Source: Plutella xylostella (lineage: Eukaryota; Arthropoda; Insecta; Lepidoptera; Plutellidae). Taken from it: a stretch of DNA of 64,000 bases. The notes beneath the pieces were generated by a model that made no database searches, was not told the origin of the DNA, and worked only from the letters and a program-made list of their open reading frames with translations. The stretch covers positions 9,734,001 to 9,798,000 of the forward strand of contig NC_064002.1 in assembly GCF_932276165.1 (NCBI RefSeq), written 5' to 3'. Below, piece after piece: positions 1-12,389 of the stretch. Positions within the stretch are counted from its first letter, which is position 1, and each line of letters opens with the position of its first letter. The position numbers and the translations under genes are program-made.

Positions 1-302
1 GTAGAGAAACAATAAATCCATATTAAGTATACTACCACACTACATATACATATAAGTAGTAAGTAGCTACCCTTCTACGCTAAGATGAACTACAATTAAT
101 ACATAGTTATAAACGGAGTCCGCTAGATATTGAACTAGATTATATTATTGTTATATATGTATTCAAAATGTTATGTATATGTAGCTAAGTATGTATAAAA
201 TAAAGGGCCCATATAAACTTTAAGTTTCACCACATATTTTGAAGTCATGTGAAAAGCAATTATTTTCCCCAAATTTTCAAAATTCGCAAATTAGTAAAAA
301 GT

Positions 303-690
303 GAAGCGTCCGTAGTCGAGCGGGCCTCAGTGATCGTAACTGATCGCTGAGGTTAAGCAACAACTGACACGGTCAGCCATTGGATGGGTGACCAATTTCA
401 AGTGGTGCTTTTCTGGACGCTTCCGTGCTTCGGACGGCACGTTAAGCCGTGGGTCCCGGTTGCTGCTTCGGCAGCAGTCGTTAAGCCTAGTCAGAGGCCT
501 TCGGGCGGCTTGAAAAACATCTGACAGTCGGGTTGCCCACTTACCCGACAACTGCAACTCTCTCAGCACAAGCTTGCTTGTGTTGGGGTCCACCAACCCG
601 CACTTGGCCAGCGTGGTGGACTAGGCCTAAACCCTTCCTTCATTGGAAGGAGACCCGTGCCCCAGCAGTGGGGACGTAATAGGTCGTGAT
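303..690 (+). mobile_element. 5S-rRNA-derived SINE, copy 1
   Basis: The head resembles 5S rRNA: GGTTAAGCAAC, then a CGGTCAG block and TTGGATGGGTGACC, matching the internal promoter region of 5S genes. The body ends in the lepidopteran 'ccagcagtggggacgtaat' tail. It is flanked by near-identical 'gcaaattagtaaaaag' and 'gcaaaatagtaaaaaag', a target duplication. It is inserted in a MITE that continues on both sides. The 89-codon minus frame inside is not a gene. Confidence 0.8.
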
Positions 691-733
691 GCAAAATAGT
701 AAAAAAGTTGTTTAGAATGATCCCGTCCCGTCA

Positions 734-1128
734 GAAGCGTCCGTAGTCGAGCGGGTCTCAGTGATCGTAACTGATCGCTGAGGTTAAGCAACAACTGACG
801 CGGTCAGCCATTGGATGGGTGACCAATTTCAAGTGGTGCTTTTCTGGACGCTTCCGTGCTTCGGACGGCACGTTAAGCCGTGGGTCCCGGTTGCTGCTTC
901 GGCAGCAGTCGTTAAGCCTAGTCAGAGGCCTTCGGGCGGCTTGAAAAACATCTGACAGTCGGGTTGCCCACTTACCCGACAACTGCAACTCTCTCAGCAC
1001 AAGCTTGTTTGTGTTGGGGTCCACCAACCCGCACTTGGCCAGCGTGGTGGACTAGGCCTAAACCCTTCCTTCATTGGAAGGAGACCCGTGCCCCAGCAGT
1101 GGGGACGTAATGGGTCGTGATGATGATG
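734..1128 (+). mobile_element. 5S-rRNA-derived SINE, copy 2
   Basis: Nearly identical to copy 1, 431 bases downstream in the same direction, ending in a short TGA-repeat tail. It has its own imperfect 20-bp target duplication: 714-733 and 1129-1148 both begin AGAATGATCCC and end GTCA. The two copies are therefore separate insertions and not a tandem duplication. Confidence 0.8.
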
Positions 1129-1189
1129 AGAATGATCCCCTTAAGTCACCCCCTTTTGGCTTAGTATACCTTTTTTGCAAAACCCTGTA

Positions 1190-3390
1190 TAAAACAATAT
1201 TTGCAGGTAGGTAATATAGGTCGAGGCATGTTGTGGATTAGCTTAAAATTTAAAAGATATCAAATTTCAAATTTAATTGCACGCACTGATGGAGGCATCA
1301 GCTGATACACTGTGACAGTTCCTGTTCTGGTTTGCTTAAAAAAACAAGATGAAAATTCTTAGAAATACGAAATGTAACACAAAGTTCAATGTTTATCTGA
1401 GATTTCCATTTAAGTATACCTACATTTCATTGCCACAATAAAATTACTCGCTAAAATTGCAATTTACCTACTTACTAACTCATAGTCTCATAGCCGACTC
1501 ATAGGCATCTAGATCATATACTTAGTACCTAAATGAGGAATAATAAACCTCTCTTATAATAAAAACGTTCCATGATGAACTTTGAGATTGAAATAAAAAC
1601 CATCCGGATATACACTATTTGTTATATTACCTTGTGTTTTGTAATTCAATTTGTAACTGTTGCCCATTCTATTATATTTATGTAATGTTTGTTCTTTTAT
1701 GATTTACAATGTAATTATTATGTACAGAAAGAAATGAATTCTTTTTTTTTATTAATAGACAGCAGTTGTTATGAGTGTCACTGTATACAGATTTTTGGTG
1801 AGTCGGTATTTAATACCTGTTTTTCCTTATATTCTTTTGGATAACTATAAATTCAGATATTCTTAGACGCACTTTTAAGAACAAAATCAGGGAATGTTAT
1901 CGGCTAGAAGGGTGAAAGAAGTGCAGAGGGGAGTAATCCACGTTACGAATTACTTCGATCGTTTTAATACTAGTCCTGACTGACAGTTGGGGTAAAATTC
2001 CCTTCTTAATAACATCTATAACGACGTCGACGTTAACGTTTTTGACGCTCAAAATATTAATAATGCTCAAAAAAGAGATCACGTAAAATTATAAAGCAAA
2101 TCCACTATTTCAGAAAAGATAATAAGTAAGATAAAGATAAAATTGATTAAAGTGCCCTAAATAATACTTAATAAGACGAAAGCTTGCTAGTCAGTCAAAC
2201 AAAATGAATACATAGCTAACGTTCAATTACCAATACCAACAACTCAGCCCTCTAATGATACTGTCCTGCGCATAATGACCGACTGCACGTATCTCGTTAC
2301 ATCTATGCGTTCGAGCAATGATCCTAGAAATCAACGTCTAGTTAAAACATACGCAAGCCATGCAAAACTGACCAATCATAGCACGTAATTTTTTGTAATA
2401 ACTCGAGAAGGAATGTAGCATCATAGATGACATGCAAATAGAACTGCTGGAGAAAGGAAAACTTTTGGAAACAATTCAGATGCAAAACTAAGCGGAACGA
2501 ATAACGATATCTAGATACAATACATCGTTATTGCTTTGTGCAATACAGCGCTTGCTACAATATACCTAACAATGAGAAAGTATCCGCAAGAAACAAAGAA
2601 TAGATGAAAAATCATTGTGCATCGCGTGGGTTCGAACAAACGACCTTGATATTGAGACGAAAGATGAAAGTGACTCGGATGTCTTTTCACTTTTTTAATA
2701 GTTGCGTCTAAGAGATCGATTACTTAACGAAAGTCACCTAGCTGAGAGACAAATTGCTATAATCAATGAAAACACAATTCGGTTACACGAATCGATTGCG
2801 TCAGATAATGATATTGAGTTAGATCTCTTTCATTTAAATTACTCCGTGGGCAAAGCAAACACGTTAGTCAAAAGTGATGATAATAAAAATGTTTGCAACG
2901 CATAAATCAAACCAACAGATGTTATTATAGATTCGCAACGAGTTTTGTTGCCGATAACCTATCATTTCACCTTGTCTAAGCCTGATCTAGTCCATTGTTA
3001 AATCCAAAGTGGGAAACAACAATAGTAGACTATAAATCGATACTACTTATTGACTTTAATGACCTTGTTAGTTCATTGAATGGTGTATCTAAATTTACAG
3101 ACCTATGTAATAAATGTTTACGGCAATCTCAATTGCATTCAAATGCAAAGACTTGAAAAATAGCTTAATAATTCTTTATCCGAGTAGTAAAATTTATTTA
3201 AAAAAAAAAAGATGACAATGAATATGACAATGGTCAGCATGACTATTCAGAAGATGTCCGCGCTATAATAAAGAAATCCGTGAATTCTGGTACCGAAACC
3301 CTTTTTTTGTTATACTTAAGTAGTTTAGTTTTAATTTACTTAGATGTTACTACAGAATTCCGCCACCAAATGGGCTCAATTTAAAAATAA
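1190..3390. other. AT-rich intergenic sequence
   Basis: No gene supported. Near 2650 and 2702-2905 there are short acid-rich reading fragments (for example DESDSDVFSLF) that could be remains of a transposase, but nothing can be assigned. Confidence 0.4.
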
Positions 3391-3394
3391 TAAT

Positions 3395-3535
3395 AATATA
3401 TACTAATTTACCTTTTTAGTTGTTAGTATTCTGATGCGCTGTTAAATTTAGTTTAATATTGAAGACGACATCTATTTCCATTTAGAAGTCATTTGGTGCT
3501 GTTACTGGAACTTTTTTTTGGGATTGTATTTTGCA
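3395..3535 (-). repeat. MITE family B fragment
   Basis: Contains the family blocks 'tattctgatgcgctgttaaat' and 'catttggtgctgtta' shared with copies at 26.55, 32.15 and 35.78 kb. Ends are worn. Confidence 0.5.
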
Positions 3536-3569
3536 TAGAAATTGATAGAACAGCATAGTTTTCAAACTC

Positions 3570-6500
3570 TCCACACCTCATTCAAAAACTGACTACGTAG
3601 TTAAATTATAATAATAATATGTATTTACTTTATAATAATATTATGCTGAATCGTGCCATATTACATCCTCGTGCTCACTCATTTTCTTAAAGGCGGCCGA
3701 AAAGGTGTTAACTTAGTTATGAACTGACTCACTCTAATTAAACTTCCACATTTAGAGAAACCTAAATGGATACCAACAGGTATGTTTGTGTTTAACATTG
3801 GCATCATAAGTAACACACTTTAAAAGAATCATAATGGTATAGTTGATGAACTCAATAAAATTACGTAAAACTGCTATGAATACAGTGATACAGTGACGGA
3901 ACAATGTGACATTTCTTGAAGCAAATGGGGTAACAGATATCATATTTCTACAAGTGAACAAAATTGTGCAGCTGATAAATTTGAATCGAGGTCGGACAAT
4001 TTCGGCAACACATTTAATTTATTCACTTAGTAACTGTAGGTAAGTACATGCAACTGGGTCTTCCGATTTTGAAATAAATCATTTCGTTTTATAAACAAAT
4101 GATCAAGAGTACTTTTATACATCAGTATAATTTCCACAAATGCAGTCCAAGCAATTTTTGGATGGAATTTTTGAATGGTAAACATTATTTATTGACAACG
4201 AAAGTGGTACCTACAGTAATGATAACATTATTTTATCCTTGACATAAATAATATTAATCCATGGTCATTCATTTTCAGTCCTATTCATGTTGAAGTTGAC
4301 AATCATTGTTGTGAACCAGATGTGGTAGCAATAGCAGCCAGCTGTTACATGTACAAACCATTTCATAGGAGGCGAAACACAAGAAGGCCACATTTGTTGG
4401 ATACTGTAACTCTAACCAGACCTGGTGTGAAAGTATGGCCTAGATGCTACTGCAGCTTCATATATTGCAACAGATCGAAGATCATATTAATACGTGAAAT
4501 GCGATCCTTCTTATAGAAAGTTTCCAATACAAGTAGGTATGTATTTTTCTGTTCGCAATGGATCTATCTCTTCACAGATCTGCTGAAGAAGTTCAGGACT
4601 ATTACTTGCGCTACATTATTAAAAAATCTGTCAATTGGGTTTGTTTGAGTAAAGAGGCAACTAAGATACACTACTAAGTCGGTACATCACATTTGAAAAG
4701 GCAATATTTTTACTATGTTACATTATTGCAGTATGGAGGCTTTTGTCTCAGATACATAAAACTAACAATGAATACAGGCGAAGGTTGACGCTTGCCGATG
4801 TGTCAAGGCATCCTGAGAAAAATCACGAACGTGCGATCTCAGAATCCAATACTGCTTTGACAAACGTTACTAAATCATCTTCCATAGAAGTGTATGACTA
4901 TGTGTTGCTGAATAGACTATAATTTTGCAAGGTCGCCTAATATTTAATCTCTATGAAGATGCAAGGCGGAATAAATTAGGATCTCAGTGCTATATTTATT
5001 TTAGTTTTGTTGATTTTATTATTTAATTGCAATGTTTTGTTATTTTTGGTCGTCTAAATAGCGTTAATTGCACAATTCAAATTTATAATGTTTACCTATT
5101 TGTATTTCTACATTAACAATATTGTTGACTCTTCATTCACTTGACCAGAATGACTCATTGTTTGCGAGGCTCGTATCCTTGACCTCTAAAACAGGTACTG
5201 TAACTTAAAATTTCATAATATGCAAGAACATTCACTGTTCCCTTTTGCTGGCTGATGCTGCCGCCAACAATGCTATTCCTTAGATAACTTTTATCTGACC
5301 ATTGAAAAATCAGCCCTTAATGTAACAAGTTGACGAAGGTATATGCTTAACATATTTACCTCGTAACTTCTGTTGAGGTAATATCAGTTATCATTTGACA
5401 ACGTTACCTTACAATCATTAGCGATAACCGTTCTATCTGTCTCACAACACTGACAAGACATATCATTGATATGCATGACGATATCATCATAACATTTTAG
5501 TCATAACGAATGAAGACAGAATCTAACTTTATCTCTACGAGTTATAAAAAATCAAAAACTTCAGCTAATTTTATTAAACCGGTTTTCTAACGTAAGGGAA
5601 CATATGTTAAAATTATTTGCTGAAAGTAAGACTGAAAGACCAAGATAAAATAAGTATTGTTCATCTGCAGTTTTTTTTATTAAGTACCTACTTATCATCC
5701 CCGGTTCTGAGGCACTGTCGAAGACTGTTAGAAGATCTCATTGATTAATATTACATTGATAAAGGGGTAGAATATTATAAAGGTCATTAAGAAATTTTAC
5801 AAGACCAGCATGCTGATAAAATCTATTGAACGCAAGTCTCTTTTGCCACAAAACTAGATCAATTTAAAAGTATAGAGGTAAGTATAGACAGGGTGTCAGA
5901 TACTATCTGTATTTTATAATTATTTAACTTTGTTTGAATATTAACCGTTTACAATGACTGAATATTTGTAAATGAAATGACCGGTGCGTGGTCGCTATAT
6001 CCCGTTACTTTGCGTGGCGTTAATCTAAGCGTCATAGTCATTATGATGACCGCTTTATGATTCTATATTTATAATTTCTTGACGGCTCTTTTTGTTTTTA
6101 TAACCGATGTAGTTACCTACGTTTACGTTATCAATGTAAGATATCACTTGTTTTTTATTTTGTTTAGTTTTGCAATTTTAGAATATCAAAAACTCTTAAA
6201 TTACGTATGAAATGAAAATCCGAGTGTCAAAAACAATAATTTCTCTAAAGCCAATCGGAAACGAGCCGCATTTCAGCTGCGTCGTCGATAGCAAATTTAG
6301 CGTCAAAGCAAAAAATACAAAGTAACCGCCTCGCAGTTTTTTTGTACCCACACAAAGTCGGCAATTGTCGTTTTTGGTTCAGTTTTTTATTCATCAGTTC
6401 AAGTGGAAATAGATTATCGGCGTGCACATGGCACTTTCAATCGGAGCTGCACATGTTGGGACCGGCTCCGCGATTTCTGTTTATCGATATCTATTGCGCT

Positions 6501-7130
6501 CTACCCAGTGAAGTCGTTGGCCCTGATCTAAACCTTTTAAACTGAAGAGAGAGCCCAGTATCCAATTAAGCAATATAAGCCAATTCTGATGATGATCTAC
6601 TATCGCTGCCGAAAAATGATCGAAGCAATGAATGACGTGATACAGCTGATTATTTGCTACAGAAAAACAAAAAGCATCATTGTTTGTTCAGTGACCGACA
6701 TATTTTTTTGCTAAGTCACCTATAAAGCTGTTAAACATTACTATACTTGACAAGGGCACGTTCGTTCTAAGTTAAATCAAATCTGTATTGTCTATTTTTG
6801 GGTATAATAATGGAAAGGAAATTGTTTACTACATTTTGAGTTTCGCTATTGGAATCCCATCGGAATATACTGTCTCTACTTTCATTTACTTCATCGATTA
6901 TATTTCGACGAAGCTATATGACCAGTTCGAGCATAATTTGCATTTTCATATAAGTAAAATCCTCATAATACTTACAAAAACTGTTATCAGCACTGTTTTG
7001 ATGAGCCACTTAAATAGCCGCTGAACTTACAATCCAGTCTTCAGAATCGGAAACTAATAAAGGATAATAATTAAGTCACTAACACTGAACTCACTCCACC
7101 TAAAATCAAGTTAGCACCATTTCACCAAGT
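3570..7130. other. AT-rich intergenic sequence
   Basis: Only short broken reading fragments. The frames at 4322-4516 and 6245-7024 show no recognisable domain. Possibly decayed transposon. Confidence 0.4.
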
Positions 7131-7289
7131 CCTGCGAGGTCCAAGCGAAACCCGTTCCGGGGGATTGAGATTCCGGTTTAGCAAAGGTCACTTTTAGGGA
7201 CCTCTCGACAGTTTGGAGGACTTTCCTCTTTCAACTCTGGCGTGGTTGAAAGGGGTGTCTGGAAGTATTGTCAGGGGGTGTGAAACTTT

Positions 7290-7520
7290 TTTCGCGATGT
7301 TCGTTTGTTTGGAGTGCGGCGTGGCGCGGGCGCGGTGCTCGGACGGCGTCTCGGCGCAGACTGGCGCTCGCCGCCGCCGCCGCCGCCGCCACCGCCGCCG
7401 CGAAGCCTCCGTGTCTGCAGGCCCGTCTATGTAGTGGTGCTGGACTTTTGCAGATTCCCATACCACGCGCGGAGCGCTAGCTGCCAGCGATGCGGCATTT
7501 GTTTGCTCGCGGCATACATT
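7290..7520. other. GC-rich, CpG-rich island with CCG repeats
   Basis: A block sharply richer in G+C than its AT-rich surroundings, with a (CGC)n-type run near 7371-7400. All reading frames through it give low-complexity Arg-, Pro- or Ala-rich peptides, so coding cannot be judged. It could be an untranslated first exon or promoter of a gene lying mostly outside the read features. Confidence 0.4.
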
Positions 7521-8365
7521 GATGGCGTTCTACTCGACGAATAGTTGCGTACTCTTATCTTGCGCGCGCTGTGTAGTGTTATTGTTTTCAATATTATTTT
7601 CGTTGGTTACTTGATCGGCAAAGGCATCTGGTTCTGGAGCTTTTGCTCATTTATTGTTATGGGCCCTGCCAGTAGGATGCATAGTTTTATGAAATTGGCT
7701 TTTTGTTCGTATCGTCTGTCGGTCCTGTGTGAGGCTGATTTTAAACACGTATTATGTTGGGACGCTGAACTTTGAACATTATAATCTTCTGGTAGAGTCA
7801 GTGGCGGTGTTTTTGTAGTGTAAGTAATGTGAACCACTTAAATAAAAATAAAACACCAAATGACTTGAGGGTAGTTCATTTAATTATAATGATCTTATCT
7901 GACTGAGGTTGTTCTTGGCCTAGGTAGGTACTGCATTATGAATATTAATAAAACTTTTGAATTTTGAATCTTTATTGTTGTTACTGTAAATTACAGCAAT
8001 GCGTTTTTTATCACAATTATTAATTTTTGCTATGTTCTTAATGTTACTTTGTGATAATTGTATTTTTTATACTTAATTAGAATTATCAATTTATAATTAT
8101 AGAGGTAAATACTACGAATTTCATGGTTCATTCCATTCAGTATGGGATATACTTAATAGAATGAACCATGTAATTTAATTAGGGCTTAGGTTTTCAATTT
8201 TTTCTTTTAACACGTTCACGGACAATCCGTCGAGAGCCGTAATTAAATGTCCTTGCAATATGACTACGCGCCTGTGGCCGTCCAACTTCTATTGGTTAAA
8301 ACGGACGATCCATTAACAGCCGTTTCATTTCCATAGTCTTAACAGGAGATACATGGTTTAGCCCC

Positions 8366-8496
8366 TGTTCCACAATGTCTGGTTAGTGGCTACCTGTGAG
8401 ATAAAATACATGCTGTCACTTTCTGTTATTATTTTTTTGACAGTGACAGCATGTATTTTATCTCACAGGTAGCCACTAACCAGACATTGTGGAACA
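8366..8496. repeat. Hairpin MITE with 55-bp perfect arms
   Basis: Arms 8366-8420 and 8442-8496 are exact reverse complements, separated by 21 bases. No coding capacity. The perfect match implies recent insertion or strong conversion. Confidence 0.8.
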
Positions 8497-8587
8497 AGGC
8501 CTTAATGTCGTATTGTGCTAATTCATTTGTTTCTAGGTGTCATAACAAACAAGTTGTGGGGGGTTCTTTTGCCCACACATAAGTGAA

Positions 8588-9038
8588 CTTTATAGTGACA
8601 TACCGCCTGTAGCCGTAACCGTTACAAATACAAATAATCTTCCAAAATTTTGGTGTCACGGCGCGAGCGTCGCGGAAATATTGTGTAAAACGTGTGGTGG
8701 GCTGGTAATTTTGTGGCAAATTACGAGGTAAATAAATGATAAATCGATAAAAAAAAATATACTGATTTGCATATAGGATACCTCACTATTCGATTTAAAT
8801 ATTATAATTACTTAAATAGAGCATAGAAAAGCGAGTATAAAACTGTAATGAGGAACGAAAATAATTGTGTTTTTGTCGATGTACCTTTTGTATACTCTTA
8901 GTACATCACCTTTATTTTTTTAAATGGCATGCAGAAATTATAAACCGAGGTCTGGAAAGCGTACAAACATTTTTGAAGAGGATTCGGACCTAGAAAATAA
9001 CTGCCGGTAACGCCTGTAGCCGTAGATGTCACTATACG
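8588..9038. repeat. Possible small DNA element with repeated CCTGTAGCCGTA motif
   Basis: The ends show inverted 'tatagtgacat'. The motif 'cgcctgtagccgta' occurs at about 8601 and 9006, with looser forms at 8266 and 9085. Inside, 8925-9011 encodes a 28-residue frame ending in EEDSDLENN, which looks like the acidic start of a transposase. Assignment open. Confidence 0.3.
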
Positions 9039-9109
9039 CATTGTTCGATATGCATGATGTGGCAAACCGCTTATAGACGATACCGTCTATGGCCGTAACT
9101 GTCATATTA

Positions 9110-10300
9110 CGTAAATAAAATATAGTGAAATATGATAATACGTTTCAAGGCGTAACGATAAAATGTATGGGATTTTTACATATCAAAATATTTCCCAATC
9201 TTCAATTGTCCGTGTTAATATTTTCATCAACTTAATTATTTCTAACATTAAATATTTATATGAATTTTACAATAAAATTGCCAACACGCGGCGCCAATGC
9301 ATGACCACCGACCGCAGCACTATCGAGTTACAATATCTACTGCATTCATTCAGTGTAGCATTACGAATCGACCCTCCTACACTACTCCTCGCCACACAAA
9401 ATCAGCCCCTACAAACACGACATAAGAACTACTCCGCAATACTGCAATCTGCGATTAAAAGGACCAGCCATTATGAACAGTGATGGTGAATAAATGAGTA
9501 CCAAGTACGACGAATGTCTCATAGATATGAGATCCTAGTGCATTGGACGATGGAAGCCGATGTAAATAATATCGAATTGTCGTATTTATTAGTGAAAGTT
9601 TGCTGATTTGTTCGTTCGTTCGTCTCCTTTTACGGGTTTCGGATTGCTCTGGTTTTGTAGATAGATTGTACACATCTCAGTTTTCTGGTATTCCGTGATT
9701 GTATTTTCAGCATTGGATCATTATTTAGTTGTCTATATTGTTTAAAACAAGCATTAAAGTATTGAACCATGTAGAATTTAATCATTGTGTTTAATTTTCA
9801 TGTATTTTTATTTTATATTCTTCTTATTATTATCCTGTCTACATTGAATTAGATATTGGATTTTTCCACTGAAGCAATTTAAATTCTCTATTTTATATGA
9901 AATCAACAAAATTCACTTAAACAAAAGCACATTAAATTTACAAATTCACATGTCTCTGAAATCCTAATCACAGCAGGCTTTCGCAAACTAAACTATTTCA
10001 TAAACGGCCAACAATTCTAGATCCAGATACATTTAGTGAAATATAGAAGATTTCCTTACGGGGTGACACGGGGCGGGCTCGCGCTAAACTCTGACAAAAT
10101 GGCGAGCTGCTCTCACGCTCCAGTTCTCTAAACATTGAACATTAGCGGTGTAATAAGCTCACTCTGTTATATACTTACTATACGTAAGTAAACTAAACAG
10201 GTATATCTGTTTAAACTATGCGAGATTCAGGATGTAGAGCTTTAAAGTTTACTTGTGATCTCATATTTATTTGCAATACTTCAATTTCTGGGTGGTATAT
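9110..10300. other. Intergenic sequence, nothing recognised
   Basis: A 106-codon plus-strand frame at 9163 shows no domain, and its base composition is that of the background. Confidence 0.3.
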
Positions 10301-10329
10301 TACCTGCAGGATAAGCACATCGTCTATTC

Positions 10330-10440
10330 TCCTATTTTGGTTACTTTCCTCTTTGACGACTGCTATGCATAAGGTCTCGGGTTCGATCCTCGAAAGGGGA
10401 AAATACCAATTTGGCTAAATAAAACAATACAATAAAATAT
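10330..10440 (+). repeat. tRNA-like SINE remnant
   Basis: 'ggtctcgggttcgatcctcgaa' near 10372 matches a tRNA B box and T-arm. No paired acceptor stem could be found, so it is not a tRNA gene. Confidence 0.4.
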
Positions 10441-10861
10441 AACCTCATCAACCCACATCTGTATTTTAGTCTTACAAATTAACAATTAGCGTTGTATCAT
10501 TTAATTAGGATAAGACAAACCATGTTACAATATCCATGAAAAAGTTAAAGTTGGTCGATTACCTTCCTATAATGTAACGAGCGGACGGAACCAACGTGAT
10601 GCGTTGTAGCTGTAATAGTATCCATGTACCGAGCTTAAACTAAGTGGGAAATTATACAGATTTCATATTTAATTAAAGAAAAATACTCAAAAAAGTGATA
10701 TTTTTAGGTTTAGTAAATCCAAGTATCTGACTGACCTATTTTCTATTTGTTTTTTTTTTGGTCATAGCACTCACAAGTAATGTTGCCCCGAGTGTTCTTA
10801 AGCCATATTTTATCAAAATCTGCTTAGCCGTTCAAGAGTTATGCGACTTTTAGTGTTCATT

Positions 10862-11236
10862 TTATGTCCTCCTAGCCGAATTTCGACCACGGCGGCCAAT
10901 CTCAATTGAGATCAGCCATCTACGCAGGAGTTGATTATAGTGCCCAAGTGTGTGCGCAGTACACAGGAGCACTCTCTGTTCCATCACTCTCATAGCCCAA
11001 TGGGACGGATTGACCGACACGACTGGAGAGAGCTAGGCGCAGGACCGACTGCTTTACATGCCCATCCGATAGCATGGATCGTTTCACTGTTTCGGACATC
11101 AGGTGATCAGCCTTCTATGTCCTAACCAAACTTAGAACCACAATTTAGAAACACAAATTGATGGTCCCACCCGGGAATCGAACCCGGGACCTCTGGGTCA
11201 TGAAGCGAAGCTTCTACCACTAGACCACAGAGGCAG
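10862..11236 (-). mobile_element. tRNA-derived SINE with 12-bp target duplication
   Basis: On the minus strand the head reads GCCTCTGTGGTCTAGTGG, then a tRNA-like anticodon arm and GGGTTCGATTCCCGG, with A and B boxes intact. The 5' and 3' ends of the tRNA-like part do not pair into an acceptor stem, so this is a SINE and not a tRNA. The body runs to 'gaggacataaaa'. TTAGTGTTCATT at 10850-10861 and 11237-11248 is an exact target duplication. Confidence 0.85.
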
Positions 11237-11587
11237 TTAGTGTTCATTACAGGGGTTTTAACGTTGGTGAGCTTATAATGAACTTGCTTAGTAAACCACA
11301 GACACCACAGTAGTAGAATAACGCTACCAGAATACGTGTACTTTTATTAGACTCAGTTATAGAGGTGATAGAGGTGATACCTACCTCAAGATATAAACAG
11401 TGATAGCAACATAAGACGTCTTCTTCAATTAGTAAGTTGAGATTGCCAACATTGAGTGCGAATGGCCTGGGAAGTGGTAACAATATGCACTAGAATTAGT
11501 GTTACCACACTGTGGTGTTACATTTCCCAATACAGAGGATACTAAAACACCCAGAGAAATTGCTCGACCTATTTAGATTTTAGATAA

Positions 11588-11822
11588 TAATAATATGTGA
11601 CATCTCACACACGGCCATCTCACCCCATGCTAGACAGAGCCTGTTAAAACGATATCGGACCGCTGATACATAATTATATCTACACAGACACACTAATACA
11701 GATATATTAATAACACCCAAGACCCGATTACAAATTTTAATGTCTGCCCCAGTCCGGCATCGAATCCGGGACCTTCGGCGTAACAGCCAGTGTCACTTAC
11801 CACTACACCAGTCGCTGCAACG
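11588..11822 (-). mobile_element. tRNA-derived SINE, second family
   Basis: On the minus strand the head has 'gtgtagtggtaagtgacac' and 'ggtcccggattcgatgccgg'. The body contains 'gggtcttgggtgtta' and ends 'ggccgtgtgtgagatgtcac', shared with the copy at 42.44 kb. Confidence 0.7.
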
Positions 11823-12119
11823 GAAGTTCATAAAGTTCGTGGCATAAATAAGCACAAAAAATATGCTGAATTAATTGCCTCTGCATGTTTTTATCAATTA
11901 TTAAGTCCCAAGAATCCCAAGCTTGGACGCCAAGAGAACAAGAAGCACATCTTATAGCTCACAAAATACCTATATACCTACTAAAATATAGGTCGCTGAG
12001 TGAATTTTTAATACAATCTGCGCAGTGCGACATTTCCAACAGCTAATTATATTTTACGGTCAAGTTTACTTTAATGCAGATGAAGAAATTGCAACGAGTA
12101 CACAAATACTCAAATGCCG

Positions 12120-12160
12120 ATGAATCCAGGGTTCCATCCTGGCCAGGCTGATATACATAT
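12120..12160 (-). repeat. tRNA-like B-box remnant
   Basis: The minus strand shows a worn GGATGGAACCCTGG T-arm-like stretch. Probably a SINE scrap. Confidence 0.3.
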
Positions 12161-12389
12161 TAACAATGGTATTTGATACGGCCAAAACTACAAGTTCTTC
12201 AATAAACTGCCTACCTTCAGGTTGGCTCCACTCATTACCTCATAACAATAACAACATAGCAATCGCAGGACAACGAAAGTTTTCAAATCACTATCGAACT
12301 TTCCCCACAACAATAACAAGATGAGGTACACTCCAACCCACAATGCACTTGTAGGTACGTGGTACAGTCGCAGCCGATGCATTAGCGTC

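Larger units (their letters stand above)
238..1187 (-). repeat. MITE family A, copy 1, interrupted by two SINEs
   Basis: After removing the two SINEs, the sequence matches the reverse of the MITE seen at 18.05 kb, including the 'agaatgatcccctt' and 'ggcttagtatacc' blocks. The right end ACCCTG is followed by TAT. The left end is not sharp. Confidence 0.6.

Noticed and set aside
327..1027. Two almost identical 89-codon minus-strand frames
   Set aside because: They lie wholly inside the 5S-type SINEs; the identity reflects the repeats, not duplicated genes.
7194..7544. Six overlapping frames in the GC-rich patch
   Set aside because: All are low-complexity readings of the CCG repeat on both strands; none has a domain.
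11166..11234. tRNA gene on the minus strand
   Set aside because: A and B boxes are present, but the ends do not pair as an acceptor stem, and a SINE body with a target duplication follows.
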